Assembly (NCBI GenBank): GCA_026826555.1
Contig: JAKSZT010053769.1
Coordinates: 9,470,907 to 9,534,906 of the forward strand
From: Tolypeutes matacus
Lineage: Eukaryota; Chordata; Mammalia; Cingulata; Chlamyphoridae
Direction of reading: 5' to 3'
Length of the DNA: 64,000 bases
The notes under the pieces were generated by a model. The model saw only the letters and a program-made list of their open reading frames with translations. It did not search any database and was not told the origin of the DNA. The position numbers were made by a program, and so were the translations under genes. Below are positions 22,750 to 34,539 of this stretch, in pieces; positions within the stretch are counted from its first letter, which is position 1; the number at the start of each line of letters is the position of its first letter.

Positions 22750-22985
22750 AACACACGGATTCAATGCTTACTATATGCCAGGCCCTGTCCCTAGTTAGCT
22801 CTTTACCTACAGTGACTCATTCTTCACAAGCCTGAAGGTAAGGAGCCACTGTGAGGAGCATTTTCAGATGAGGCAGGCCAGGCACACAATAGTTACTTTG
22901 CTGGGGGCCACACTCCCAGAACATGCTGAAGCGGGGGTCAGAAGCATCCTCACAGGTAACAACTGCACCACACTGCCTCTTGTGA
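22750..22985 (-). repeat. MIR SINE
   Basis: Reverse MIR: 'TGCTTACTATATGCCAGGCC', a central 'CATTTTCAGATGAGGCAGGC' and a diverged tail, followed by a short (GAAT)n run at about 22983-23000. Confidence 0.65.
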
Positions 22986-23124
22986 ATGAATGAATGAATG
23001 TGTTTTAGTTTAAGTGACTTCTCAGGCTTCTGGGCTGGAAACAGTCTTAGAAACAAGGAGGACCCTCTCTGATAGGATGATGGGAAAGAACTGGGGCTCC
23101 TGCTAATACCTTCTCACCATGACT

Positions 23125-23460
23125 TTGGGCAGGGGCAGTGGCTCTCAATCCTTCACTAATGAACTCAGAACCTCTAAGGGTGACTCCCGGGCAGCAGTAC
23201 TTTTAAAGTTTCTCCAGGTGTTTCCAATGTGCAGTCAAGGCCACAGGTCTGTAGGGAGCAGGAACCACATTCTTTCTCAATGTATGGTCAGTGGTCATAG
23301 GACGCAGATCACCTGCTTTGTGTGCTTACGACATAGATTTCTGAGTCCCACCCAGATTCAGTAAATCAAGAGCTCACAAGAATCTGCCTCAAAGAACCAA
23401 TGGAACAAAATGAAAGTTCCCGGGTGATATTTGTGCACAGTGAAGTTTAAGACCCACTAG
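23125..23460 (+). repeat. MER5-like hAT remnants, diverged
   Basis: Pieces such as 'GGCTCTCAATCCTTCACTAA' and a second end 'GTGAAGTTTAAGACCCACTA' suggest one or two old MER5-type copies. Boundaries are uncertain. Confidence 0.45.
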
Positions 23461-23462
23461 AG

Positions 23463-23625
23463 CAGTGGTTCTCAAGGTGTGGTAACTGGATGAGCAGAAG
23501 CAGCACTTAGAAACTTGTTAGAAATGCAAATACTCAGCCCCAGAAACTCTGGGGTTGGGGCCCAGCAATTAACAAGCCCCACAGGTGATCCTGGTGTTCA
23601 CCAAAGTTTGGGAATCACAGCTCTG
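23463..23625 (+). repeat. MER5A hAT-Charlie element
   Basis: Clear copy with both ends. It starts GAGCAGTGGTTCTCAAGGTG and holds 'CTTGTTAGAAATGCAAATAC' and 'GGTTGGGGCCCAGCAATTAA'. It ends 'AAAGTTTGGGAATCAC'. The ends are inverted relative to each other, as expected. Confidence 0.85.
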
Positions 23626-23637
23626 GGCAATGGGCCT

Positions 23638-23820
23638 GCAGAATCGGAATCACACATCCCTGGGTTTAAATCCTAGCTTGGTCACTCACTAGCCCTCTCC
23701 ATGCTCTGATTTCTTCATTTGTTAAATGGTGGGAGCATTTGGGAAGCATGACATGAGATATTTGTAAAATCAGGTAACACAATGCCTGTTACTAGTGATA
23801 TCTCAACAAATAATAGACTT
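23638..23820 (+). repeat. MIR SINE
   Basis: Plus-orientation MIR: 'CCCTGGGTTTAAATCCTAGC', 'TTGGTCACTCACTAGCCC', 'CTTCATTTGTTAAATGGTGG' and a recognisable 3' part. Confidence 0.78.
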
Positions 23821-23829
23821 TGTTAATAT

Positions 23830-25045
23830 TTAAAATGAAGAAAAAAAATATGATTCTGTACACAGCCTCCAAGTATAGGGATTAAACCTCAGAAGGAGGA
23901 AAAGGAACAAAGCAAGGCATTCCACCTGGTGGACAGAGACTGGAGTGGGCTGTGGAGGTGGCTGCAGTGGTGGCATGGGCTGGGCCAGCTTGGCCCTGGC
24001 TGGAGGCTAAGAAACAGTGGACAGATGGCCATCATTTCTGGTCATGCTTATCTGGACAAGAACCAAATGATGGATCCAGAGGCAATGGCCTGTTCAGCCC
24101 TGATGTAGCTCACCTCATCTCTAAAGCTCTCTGCGGAGACCTCAGTTGCCTTCCACAAATTGTCCTAGCCTTTCCTGGTCAGAAGTGTCCCTTTCGCTGG
24201 GACCAGAGTCCATTACCAATCCCCTGAGCTACTCAGACCCTCTAAAATTGCCTTTGTGTATGTGTGTGTAAGGCTCATTAAATCACCTGAAATGGAAATA
24301 AATGAAGCAGAACAGAAAGTTACCTTTCCCCTACCCTTACAGCATAGCTATCTGACTGCTAGTTAGAAAGAGCCACCTTGGAATATGAACCCAACCTTTG
24401 AAAGCAAGTGATTGTTTCAACTGTAATTGTCCACCAGAGAGAGAGAAGGAGCTGGATTGTACCACAGCTTCTTTCTGTGCATGTCACCTGGGCCATCAGG
24501 GATCTACTTCTTTCTTCCCAACTCTGTCATTGTATGGTTTGTGCTTAACCCAGTGCCTAGCACAGAGGGGCTTTGAAGTCCTGTTTTGTAGGGTCTGACT
24601 TAAGGCGGCTGGCAGGCCAGGTTTATCAGGGGAGGGGGATATTAAGCCATCTCAGAGGCTCCTTTCCATTCTGAAGACTGCACCACTTACTATCAATTCA
24701 CTGAGGAGGGAGAGGTCATTAGAGGGTTTTTCAGTGGCAGCTGCTCAGTGCCAAATAGAATATTCCAGGCAGGCTAGGCTGATGTCTATTGCAGCCCCAG
24801 GACCTGAGCAATTTCATGACAAGTTGGGGGAGTTAATTGGGTTCTAATAAGACCCCAGTATTACTTACTGTGAGCCTCAGGACAGCTGTGAGCTAACCTT
24901 AGGGGTTACAGTGTGAGACCTTCTGCTCCGCTGGAGGCTAACACTCGAACCAGCTGCAGGATTGAAATGAAAAGTTTCTACCAGTACTCCACCCAGTCCT
25001 TAACTATCCTTCTTTCTCCCCAGGCAGTAAGGGGAATAATGGGGA
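23830..25045. other. Unique intergenic sequence
   Basis: No gene or repeat is recognised. A 91-codon frame at 23952 has no supporting features. Confidence 0.45.
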
Positions 25046-25049
25046 CGCC

Positions 25050-25220
25050 AGCCTTGGAGAGCAGACTCTGCTGTGTGGCCTTGCACAATTATGCAACCTC
25101 TCTGAATTTTGAGGTTTGGGTTTTTCTTTTTTAAAATGCATTAAATAAAACTTCCTAGGCTTTCCTCCCGAGGTTGTGACATTTAAGGAGGTTATGCATG
25201 TGAAAGTGGTTTGTAACAAT
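25050..25220 (+). repeat. MIR SINE, weak
   Basis: 'CTGCTGTGTGGCCTTGCACA', then 'CAACCTCTCTGAATTTTGAG' and a diverged 'GAGGTTGTGACATTTAAGGA' follow the MIR plan. Confidence 0.5.
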
Positions 25221-25353
25221 ATAGAGTGATACATACAGAAGTAGAGTAAGGTAGGGAAATTGATTTTATCATGGTAAACATATCCCTCTTGTAGGTCAGG
25301 GTCCACTAGCCTTGGCTTTGTACAACTTTCTAAAGAATACAGATGAAAATACA

Positions 25354-25438
25354 AATAAGGGTAAAGTGAAGTGAACTAACAATCAATGGACAGAATTGAA
25401 TAAGGGTAAAGTGAAGTGAACTAACAGTCAATGGACAG
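25354..25438 (+). repeat. Tandem duplication, period 45
   Basis: Copies start AATAAGGGTAAAGTGAAGTG at 25354 and 25399. They are nearly identical through 'CTAACARTCAATGGACAG', so the duplication is recent. Confidence 0.88.
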
Positions 25439-25650
25439 AGATTAGTCATACCTTATCTCATTTAATCCATTCAAAAATCAAATGAGAGAACCTGGAAATT
25501 CCACTCCTAGGTATATACCCCAAAGAATTGAAAACAGGAACTCAAACAGATACTTGTATGCCAATGTTCATAGCAGCATTATTCACAATAGCCCAAAGAT
25601 AGAAATAACCCAAGTGTCCAACGAATATACGACATGTGGTATTTCCATAT

Positions 25651-26152
25651 TGGTACTTTGAGACTGTATGTACCCTAGAAAATCATGTTCTTAAATCTGG
25701 TCCATTCCTGTAGGTGTGAACCTATTGTAGGTGGGAACTTTTGATTAGGTCACTTCAATTGAGGGCCCTTTGATTAGGTTTCCTTCAGTAAGGTGTTACC
25801 CAGGGTGGGTCTTAATCCTCTTACTTTAGTCCTTTATAAACAGGATGAATATGGAGAGAGACTGAGCAAACCCACAGAATCTGAGAGAGAAAGTCTTGGA
25901 AGCCAGAAACTGAAAGAAACCAAACCTAGAAGATAAGGGAGAGACCAGCGTATACCGCCATGTGCCTTGCCATATGACAGAGGATTCCAGGATCACAGCC
26001 AGTCTTTGGAAAGAAAGCATCACCTCATGATGCCTTGATTTGGACATTTTTCTCAGCCTTGAAACTGTAAGCTTATAAAATAACAAATCCCCATTGTAAA
26101 AGCCAACCCATTTCTGGTATATTGCATTTTGGCAGCCTAGCAAACTATAACA
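25651..26152 (+). mobile_element. Solo LTR, MaLR/ERVL-like family A
   Basis: It begins near TGGTACTTTGAGACTGTATG and ends GCAAACTATAACA, splitting L1 sequence. It shares the block 'GTGAACCTATTGTAGGTGGG', a TTTATAAA-like box ('AGTCCTTTATAAACAGGATG'), 'GCCATGTGCCTTGCCATATG' and the terminal 'CTGGTATATTGCATTTTGGC' with the minus-strand copy at 41582-42058. No internal retroviral genes are present. The flanks CATAT/CCGTG are poor, so the duplication has decayed or the ends are a few bases off. Confidence 0.72.
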
Positions 26153-26193
26153 CCGTGCAATGGAGTATTATTGCATCATAAAAAGGAATGAAG

Positions 26194-26379
26194 GGAAGCG
26201 GCTGTGGCTCAATCAGTAGGGCTCCCGTTTACCATATGGGAGGCCCCGGGTTCGGTTCCCGGGGCCTCCTGGTGAGGGCAGGCCCGCCCGCGCAGCGTGG
26301 TTAGCTGACCCAGCGAGCACAAGCAGCAAGGGGGGGATAAATGAATAAATAAATAAAATCTTTAAAAAAAAAAAAAAAA
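26194..26379 (+). mobile_element. DAS SINE, longer subtype (DAS-III-like)
   Basis: The tRNA-like head 'GGAAGCGGCTGTGGCTCAAT' has A-box and B-box (GGTTCGGTTCC) regions. It is followed by a unique part 'CAGGCCCGCCCGCGCAGCGT', an AAATAAAT stretch and an A tail. The 14-base flanking repeat AAAAAGGAATGAAG lies at 26180-26193 and 26380-26393. It sits inside the L1 3' end, so it is younger than that L1. Its GC-rich body still keeps CpGs, another sign of youth. Confidence 0.93.
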
Positions 26380-26717
26380 AAAAAGGAATGAAGTTCTGAT
26401 ACATACTACAACATGGATGAACCTTGAAGACATTATGCTAAATGAAATAAGCTAGACCCAAAATGACAAATCTTGTATGAGTCCACTATTATGAAATACC
26501 TAGAATAGGCAAAATCACAGAGATAGAAAGTAGATTAGAGGCTCCCAGAGGCTTTGGGTAGAGGGGAATGGAGAGTTATTGCCTAATGGGTATAGAGTTT
26601 CTATTTGGAGTGATCAAAAAGTTTTGGAAATAGATAGTGGTGATGGTTGTACAACATTGTGAATGCAAATACCATTGAATTGGACACTTACAACTAGCTT
26701 ACATGGCAAATTTTATG

Positions 26718-26740
26718 TTTATATATATATATATATACTT
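26718..26740 (+). repeat. (TA)n microsatellite
   Basis: Run of alternating T and A in the old L1 3' UTR. Confidence 0.85.
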
Positions 26741-27083
26741 ACCACAATAAAACATTTAAAAAATTTAAGTGAGAGGGAAGTAATTAACCAAATGTTAAAC
26801 CAAAATTTCCCTCAGTTCTCAGTGCCCTTAGTGTGTTAGCTCCCGTAGGCCAAAAGAAGTATACAGCTCTTCTGTTTATTACATAGTTAGGTCCAAAAGA
26901 TTTAATAAGTATTGGCATTCTAACAATTTAGCATTGGGCTGTGCACAGCTTCTCAAGCTTTGGAATCAGATTGGATACCACTGTTCTCATTTCTTATTGC
27001 ATGTTGATTTTCATACAGTACTAGCATTGAATCACAGCCAAAAACCTAGCTTCTCATTGATACATCAACAAAAGGACTTGCCT

Positions 27084-27485
27084 TAGTTTGCCAGGGCTGC
27101 TATAACGTATTACAAACCAGTTGGTTTAAACAACAGAAATTCCTTGTCTCACAGTTTTGGACTACAGATCTGAAATCCCAGTGTCGGCAGGACCATGCCT
27201 TCTCTGAAGTCTGTGGTAGTCTGGTGGTGGCTGCTGGTAGCCATCCTCTGTCTCTGTCCCATGGCCATCTGTCTCTGTCTCTTCCTGTGGCTTCTACTTC
27301 TATGTCCAAATTTCCTTCACTTATAATGACTCCAGGCATTTAGAATTAAGACCCACCATGTTGCAGTTTGGCTGCATCTTAAAAGGATCTTCAAAGATGC
27401 TATTTACAAATGAGTTCACATTCAAAGGATCCAGGGGTTAGGACTTAAACATGTCTCTGTGGGGACATGATTCACTTGAACACAG
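27084..27485 (-). mobile_element. MLT1-like MaLR LTR
   Basis: Reverse orientation. It starts 'TTAGTTTGCCAGGGCTGCTA' with 'TAACGTATTACAAACCAG' and 'AACAACAGAAATTCCTTGTC', then 'TCTCTGTCTC' stretches, and ends 'GTGGGGACATGATTCACTTG'. The order matches MLT1-type solo LTRs. It is old. Confidence 0.75.
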
Positions 27486-27654
27486 GAATGCAGTGGTTTA
27501 ATGTCGAAACAGAACTACCTCAAGATAGTTGTTCCCGAAGAGTTGAACCTTGACATTTAAAAGATCTCATAGTGCTCTTGTGAGTTCACTGTGGTGCCCT
27601 GGGTGCTTTGGTGCACAGTTTGGGAACTAAGATATTAAACTAATGTTCCAAGGT

Positions 27655-27830
27655 TTGAAGTAACTCTTAGTCAATGTTTTTCAAATGTTGATGTGCACAT
27701 AAATGTCCTGGGAATTCTGTGACCATGTGGATTCTGATTCCATGGGTCGGGGGATGCTGCTTCTCTAACAAGCTCCCGGGTGTTGCAGATGCTGCTGGTT
27801 CATGGACCACACTTTGAGCAGCAAGGCTTT
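27655..27830 (-). repeat. MER5A-like element
   Basis: Reverse MER5A: 'GTTTTTCAAATGTTGATGTG', 'TTCTGATTCCATGGGTCGGG', 'AACAAGCTCCCGGGTGTTGC', ending 'CACACTTTGAGCAGCAAGG'. Confidence 0.75.
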
Positions 27831-27974
27831 GCGTGAAGCAATCAAGAGAGAGAGGGCAGCTAGAGTTCCAACTCAGGTCTCTAAAGCCCATTTTCTTTTC
27901 CACAAACATACTGCATCCTGTATAATTAAAACTGTAGGAAGCTTTTTAAACAATTGTTTTAGTGCTTTTCAAAA

Positions 27975-28565
27975 TGCAAATTTGATCTTGTCATGCAGCC
28001 TCCTTCTACTCCCATAACCTTTCTATGGCTGCTTATTTCTCTAGGAAGAAGGTATAAATCGCTTACCTAGCCCACAGGGCATAGGACTGCACCTGTTCCT
28101 GTCTCTCTTAGCCTCATCTTGGTTTGTGTTCCCTCTCTGCTCCAACCACACTGGCTACTTATCAGTCTGCCTTTTATGTCACATGTCTTCCTGCCCCAGG
28201 GCCTTTGCACATGCTGCCTTCCAGTACATTGATTTTATCTTTGCACTCTACTGCATTATCTCCTGATTGTTGTTCAGATCTTCAGATCTCAACTCAAGTA
28301 CAGGTTTTTACCTAAACTCTCTGATTAGCTTAAAAAAGTAAACTTGCTATTTTTACCTCTTCTTCATATCAATTACTATTATTACAATGATATATTTCTG
28401 CAACTTAAATTTATATGGCTCCCCAACTATATTTAAAACTCCATAAGTGTGGGATCTCATAAATTTCTGCTCATTATTGTATACTTAATGCCTCGCACAG
28501 TGCCTGGCATATAGTCGGCTCTCAACAAATATTTGTTTGAATGTATGAATAAATGAGAGACTGAA
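27975..28565 (+). repeat. LINE L2, 3' portion
   Basis: Late L2 ORF2 and 3' UTR: 'CTTCCTGCCCCAGGGCCTTT' then 'GCACATGCTGCC', 'CTCAACTCAAGTACAGGTTT', ending 'CTCAACAAATATTTGTTTGA'. It is diverged with stops. Confidence 0.8.
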
Positions 28566-28599
28566 TTAACTAAAGCTATATTTAAGGCAACTAAAGGGG

Positions 28600-28760
28600 A
28601 AAGGAACTAACAGCATTTATTGAGGGACTAATATTTATCAGACCCATCATGTAACCAGTCTCATTCATTCCTCAAAAGGATCCCCTGAGATACTATTATC
28701 TCCATTTTAGAGATAGAAAACTGAGGCCCACGCTCCTTGTACAAGACATACCGCTCACTT
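28600..28760 (-). repeat. MIR SINE
   Basis: Reverse MIR core 'ATCTCCATTTTAGAGATAGA' and 'AAACTGAGGCCCACG' after 'GCATTTATTGAGGGACTAA'. Confidence 0.7.
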
Positions 28761-30645
28761 CTCTTTTCCCTGAAGGGACAGAGAGGATACAAGGAAGAAG
28801 AGGCCAGGTGGGGCTTGGGGCATCAGGGGATGGGAAAGGGCGAAGGAGGCAAAGGATGGAGAAGCCTTACCAGAAGGCAGGGAAGTGGAGAGAGAAAGGA
28901 TTGCTCATGAGTTGAGACTACAAGCCCCGGGCACAGCACAGCTGGCCCCGTAGGAGGTCAGGTACAAAACATAGATTCAAAGATGAAATTATTAAGACTC
29001 TTGGGGCCCTTTTGAGCCAGGACGCTGTATGATTGGACTGGTCCACAAAGCTGCCTTGCACTCCAGATTGACGTTTTGTTGGCTTAGTGTAAATCCCTAG
29101 TTTCTCATACCTTAGGGCAAACCAAAGCTATCAAGTAAGACATATAGTAATGAACACATGGCCAACATCCTCTTATTGTAAAGAAGCGTTACCTCAGCAT
29201 CACTGACAGAGTCATGCCAATGAGAACAGAAGATAACACAGTACAAACTCAACCATGCCCTGGTCTCACCATCAGAATTTAGGAGCCAGGCCATGGTTCC
29301 TGAAGCATGTTGGAAGCAGCAGAGGGTCCACTGAAAAAGGGAATCATCCATATTTGGTGACTAATAATGTAACAGTATTGTAACATAGGAAAATCAATTG
29401 CTATTTATATCACAAGTATCTTTTATGAGGGTGGACCCTGGAGAAATGAAGACCTTTTTGCTCTGCCAAGCTCCTAAATGGATCTGGATGTGCAGAATCT
29501 GGCCTGGAGCTGAATTTTGGTGGTGATGGGGACAGAAGAGAGCCGAAATGGAAAGAATTTGGTTTTTCTCTTGAGAGGCAGGCAGCCAAGGAACTGAGTG
29601 AGAGGCTAGAGCCTGCTTTGTGGAAAACTGGCCAAGGGATTTATAAAAACAAAAAACAAGCAGAGATGTCTTGTATCCAATTTTAAACTGTGTGTTGCTC
29701 TAATAACAGTATGGCATGATAAGCTGATTGAGATGCTTTTCTAACCGCAGGGGTTAAAGAATGGTGCAGGGGTAATCATGGATATAGGCACTGTAGAGAA
29801 TAAAGTCCCAAAGTCTCCAGGTCCACCAGGGCTGCTGCCGCTGCCCGTGTGGGATCTATAAAGACAACAAGCTGGACCCGTGAGGATGACCACATCCTTG
29901 CCGTGGATAGTCACACAAAGCCAGGCCCGTCTCTTCTTCCCCCCACCATTGCGAGTGCAGAGAAAAGCAGGGGGTGGGGACCAGAGCAGGCCCAGCCCCT
30001 CCTGGCCCCCCTTCAGGCCCAGATTGTGGGGCCCTTCCTTGACTAAAAGGGGTGATATTAGAAATGAGAGAAACATTTAAAAAGGAACAGGCTGGAATCT
30101 GTTTTTCTAAAATTAGACTGTTTTAGTAACAAAGTGATTGGAGAGTTAGAGTTAACCCGAGTTGTTGAGGGTTAACCTGTCTGATGCTTCAACAGAGCCC
30201 AGTGAGAGGAGTTACTGAAAAAGTTTCCTATTTATCCCTTAGCATTCGATGTTCCTCAGTGGTGTTGGCTACATTAGAATACAAATCTCTCTGCTACTCA
30301 TCAAATGATTTGTGTGTTATTTATTACTCATTTTACTATTAGTTTTGGCTGAATCTAAAATCTGGCAAGACAGAGTGAAAGAGGAATAGCACATATGGGT
30401 CAAGAATCCCTAAATTGTACTAACTGAGCAGAAAAGCAGGACTAGGAACTGGAGCTGATGGCTTTAAGAATAGAGGCTCACTGGAAATTAATTAAGACCT
30501 CAGCAGGGCTCGATCTTCCCCGACCTTTGCAATGGGCAGAGTTACCCTGGCTACATTTGGGCCACGTAAAGATAACTCTCTTTGTAAATGGGAGATGAGT
30601 GGGATGGGGTCAGCTCGTTGATCTCCAAAACCATAGAGCCCAGAG
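28761..30645. other. Unique intergenic sequence
   Basis: No exon or repeat is recognised. The part at 30090-30360 is complex and AT-balanced and could be conserved, but I cannot test that. Confidence 0.4.
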
Positions 30646-30649
30646 TTGT

Positions 30650-30728
30650 GGTGGTTAATTTCATGTGTCAACTTGGCTAGGTTGTGGTACCCAGCTGTTT
30701 GCTCATCTATGTTGTGTTTATTGATAGT
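30650..30728. repeat. Ancient repeat fragment, unassigned
   Basis: 'GTGGTTAATTTCATGTGTCA' and 'ACTTGGCTAGGTTGTGGTAC' form a motif common in mammalian genomes. Its class is not assigned. Confidence 0.4.
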
Positions 30729-30729
30729 T

Positions 30730-31600
30730 TAGTCCCCTTTGATTGCTGACAAGTATTTCATTCATGTATACACCGTCATTTTATCCACTCACCAGTTGAG
30801 GACATTTGGGTGGTTTCAGTTTTGGGCTATTATGACAATCTGCTATGAACATTTGAGGACCAATCTTTGTGTGGACACACACTTTTATTTCTCTTGAGTA
30901 ATGTAGCAGTTTGACATTATTTATGAATTCTGAAAATAGATATTGGATTATGTTTATAAACTGGTCTGTTCCTCTGGGAATGATTAAATTATGATTAAGG
31001 CTTTGATTGGGCCAAGTCAGTAAGGAGTTAAGGGGTGGGGACTCACAGATAAAAGACATTGCAAAGGACAGAGTTGAAGTTTTGATGCTGGAGTTTTTGA
31101 GCTGGAGCCCCAGGAAGTAAGCACATAGAGGAGCTTGATCGTGAGGAAAGAGAAAAGGGCCCAGGAAGAGAAACAAGCTGTTCATCTGGTAGGCTACAGC
31201 TGGCCTTGTGGAGAGAGCCACAAGGAGAGAAACAAGCCCCGGGAAGAGGGGAACCCAGGAAGCCTGAACTCTTGGCAGACATAGGCAGCCATCTTGCTCC
31301 AACATGTGGCAACAGACTTTGGTGAGGGAAGTAACTTATGATTCATGGCCTGGTAACTGTGGGCTTCTACCCCAAATAAATACCCTTTATAAAATCCACC
31401 AGATTTCTGGTATTTTGCATCAGCACTAGGTAACACAAGTGAAAACCTAGGAGTGAGAATGCTGGGTCATATGGCAAAATATGTTTAACTTTATAAGAAA
31501 CTGCCAAACTGCTTTTCAAAGTGGCTGTTCCATTTTGCATTCCCATAAGGGATGTGTGGGAGTCCCCATTATTCCACATCGTCTCCAGCACTGAATTTAT
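30730..31600 (-). mobile_element. L1 3' end, reverse, split by an LTR
   Basis: Reverse L1 C-terminal ORF2 sequence: 'ATTTGGGTGGTTTCAGTTTT', 'GGCTATTATGACAATCTGCT', then, after the LTR, 'GGAGTGAGAATGCTGGGTCA' and 'CATTTTGCATTCCCATAAGG'. The continuity on both sides of 30902-31437 shows the interruption. Confidence 0.8.
30902..31437 (+). mobile_element. Solo LTR, family B (copy 1)
   Basis: It starts TGTAGCAGTTTGACATTATT and ends GGTAACACA, with one-mismatch 5-base flanks AGTAA (30897-30901) and AGTGA (31438-31442), as expected for ERVL/MaLR-type integration. Diagnostic blocks 'GTAAACTGGTCTGTTCCTCT' (here 'AAACTGGTCTGTTCCTCTGG'), 'GGCAGCCATCTTGCTCCAAC' and 'AATAAATACCCTTTATAAAA' are shared with 59214-59865. 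It has no internal genes. Open frames on the minus strand across it are chance. Confidence 0.82.
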
Positions 31601-31739
31601 CTTATAGCTCCTCCTTCATCCGAGTTTAAGCATTCTTTATATTAAGCTTCCCCTGGGTAATTTACCATATGGTTTGTCTCCTAATTGTACTTAGGCTGAT
31701 TAAAACAGAACATTTTAAACTATAAATTAAATTTCTCCT

Positions 31740-32530
31740 GTTAATATTTTGAAAGGAGTCTGTCCATTTCATCCATGTTTTAGAATTTATTTCCATCATA
31801 ATTATATTCCCTTATTATCCTTTTAGCAGACCTGTAGTAGCCTGCTCTTTCATTCCTGATATTGGTTATTTGTATCTTCTCTCTCTCTCTTTTTTTTTTT
31901 TTTTTTGCTTTTGATTAGGCTGACTAGAAGTTAATCAATTTTGTCCATCTTTTTAATGATCCAGCTTTTGATTTTATAGCTTTGCTCTATTTCTTTTCTA
32001 TTTTTTTTTTCCAGTGACTTCTGCTACTTTAAAAAATTTTTTTCTTCTTCATTACTCTGGGTTTAATTCTGTCCTTCTCTCTAGCTTCTTAAGGTAGAAG
32101 CTTGGATCACTGATCTGACAACTTTCTTCTATTTTAATATAAGTGCTTAAAGTCATAAATTTCCTTCTAAACCCACCTCTAAGCACCATACATTTTGATA
32201 TTTTGTGCTTCTGCCAAATATGTTTAATATATATTATATACATATATTTAAGGCATTTACATATATTCTAATTTACCTTGTGCTTTAGTCTTTGACCCAT
32301 GGCTTGAGAAGTATGTAATTTAATTTGTAAATATTTGGAAATTAATTTTTATTAACTTCTAGTTTAATTCTGCTGTGGTAAGAGAACATACTTTGAATAA
32401 TTTCAAGCTTTTTAAACTCCTTGAGACTTGTTTTATTGTCCAGGATATAAAGTCTGGCTAAGTGAATATTCTATGTATACTTGAAAAGTATGTATGTGTA
32501 TTTTTATATTAATCTTTTAATAGGAGAACT
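31740..32530 (-). mobile_element. Older L1 ORF2 fragment, reverse
   Basis: Reverse of the endonuclease-to-RT linker part of L1 ORF2: 'TTAATCAATTTTGTCCATCT', 'CCAGCTTTTGATTTTATAGC', 'CTTTGACCCATGGCTTGAGA', 'TAATTCTGCTGTGGTAAGAG'. With 30730-31600 it may be one internally deleted element. Confidence 0.7.
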
Positions 32531-33354
32531 ATTATCCTAGAGAATTCTTTCATTTCTCTTCTTTCACCTATTCTGTATCCACCTCTTACATTTCTCCTTC
32601 GAGTTCACTTCCTCTGGCCAGTCGGTCCTGGTCCTCTCTTCTCCTCTTGCTCCCTTCCTCCCAGTCCCCCTGGCACATGTGCCCCTCCTACGTAGTCTCA
32701 TTGCAACCTTTCACAATTGCTAGTTTACTGTCTCACACATGAAGCTGCACATTGTAGAAAGGCAGAGAATGGTGTTCATCTTCATCAGCAAGATAATACA
32801 GAGCACACCGTGGGCATCCTAGTAAGTATCTGACCAATGAAAAATACACATGGAGAAAAATAACTTAATATGAATCATAGTTCATGGAATCAGACTATAT
32901 CTAAAAGAACAATATAGAAAAATTTATTCAACTTTTCATACCATTGGGATTTTTATTGAATCCCTATAATATATCAGAAACCATCCTAGATGCTGGACTG
33001 GTTTAGAAGTGGCATCTGAGAAGAAAAGGGATGAAAAGATAAATGCGTTTTTTAAATTCAGGGAATTTGTAGTTTTGTGGGACTGAAAGATACTAAAGCA
33101 AATACTTCCAATCAGATATGAGCACAGATATGGTCAATGCTGTTACACTGTGCTATGGCAACAAGGAGGAAGAAACGATTATCTCTACTTGGGGAGCCGA
33201 GGAAGATTTCATTTGAGCTAGATTCTCATGTGCTACTGGGTGAGTACATATTCCAGAAGAGTTGAAGTATCTGCAAGACTTTCCCAGGGTAAATACATCT
33301 AAAATCAGCAGAGCCAAGAGACCGATCTGATGCTCAAAACTAAGAGGCGGGAAA
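32531..33354. other. Unique intergenic sequence
   Basis: Nothing recognised. Confidence 0.4.
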
Positions 33355-33500
33355 CTGTGCTGGAAAGTGTTGCCATTCCATTTGGGTTTGAATCCTGACT
33401 TGACCTCTTCCTAGCAGGGTTGTTTGACGTTTACGTAATAGCTCATGTAAGTATCTAGCACATCATAGGCACTCCATGCATATGGTAGCAATTATTATTA
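33355..33500 (+). repeat. MIR SINE
   Basis: 'TTTGGGTTTGAATCCTGACT', then 'TCATAGGCACTCCATGCATA' and 'GGTAGCAATTATTATTA' follow MIR order. Confidence 0.7.
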
Positions 33501-34535
33501 AACACATTTTATAAATTCATGTAGTTTGAAAGAAAATCTTACTGGTGAGCCTCCAGTTTCTCTGATTGTGCACCCTGCTCTGGGGACATCTGTCAGATGG
33601 AGTACTCAGCTAAGCGGGTACAGAGCATGCTGTGACATGTGGCCAGTAAGAGGCCATCTCAGCCTGGCCACAGAGAAATGTGGGGTCATCTGCCAAATGT
33701 GGCATAACTCTGCCTTCTAGATATAGAAAGAAGTACAGTCAAGAAGAAAACAAGAAATACTGAGAGAATACTGCAAGACTGTGGATTTTTTTTTTTTTTT
33801 TTACCACTTTAAAACTTGCTTTCCTAAACTGGTGTCTATATGTTGCCTCTAGCACAAAAATGTTGAAAACGACTGCACTAAAACTGATGAAAAAATTAAA
33901 CTGTTTGCTTCTCTCAGCTGATCTGCAGTTACAATTGGACTTTCTGTTTGCTTATGGTCTCATTTTAGCTGCCTGCCAGTTAACTTCAAAGCCCAGTGTC
34001 TGGGGCTGTTGAAATTTGAGTTAAGCAGTAATAATAGGGATTGCATTTGGTCTAGGTTCACTCAGTGATCATTTTGCAAACCCTTTTTCCAGCAAGGCTG
34101 AAGAGGGTTAGGCGCCTGAGAACATGTTAGCCACTAGATGGCGCTCTGTGCTCATATTGAAGTGGTCAAAATTGCAGCACAATCAGAACTTGGATTGCTT
34201 CCAGGACTGCCTTATCCAGTAGGCACTGTAGCCCCAGTGCCTAAGGCCTATGATGATCTGATTTTAAAGTCAGCAGGAAAAATTAATATAATGCACCTGG
34301 ACTATATTTGTCCTTATACCAATGCAATGACAAATTATACTTTTTAAATATTTTTTATGATTCTCCATACAGGGGTTCACAGAAGAACGGTGTCTAGGAC
34401 TCACAAAAGTCTTAATGCAGTCCTGATTGTTCCTTTGAATCAGATTCAGAAGGCAAATAAAAAATACCAGTGAAATTTTAATGTTGGTTGCCCAATGTCT
34501 TCTTGTGGAAATCTTTCAAGATGCATGCATTCCTT
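33501..34535. other. Unique intergenic sequence
   Basis: A T run lies at 33787-33802. No gene or clear repeat. Confidence 0.4.
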
Positions 34536-34539
34536 TAAC

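Larger units (their letters stand above)
25490..26765 (+). mobile_element. L1 3' end, interrupted by an LTR and a SINE
   Basis: The L1 ORF2 end begins 'AACCTGGAAATTCCACTCCT', continues 'ATTCACAATAGCCCAAAGAT', and after two insertions resumes with 'ATGGATGAACCTTGAAGACA' and an old 3' UTR. It ends at an AT microsatellite and 'CCACAATAAAACATTTAAAA'. No coding capacity is left. Confidence 0.82.

Noticed and set aside
30781..31305. 174-codon frame on the minus strand
   Set aside because: It spans an L1 end and a solo LTR with different origins, so it cannot be one ancestral gene.
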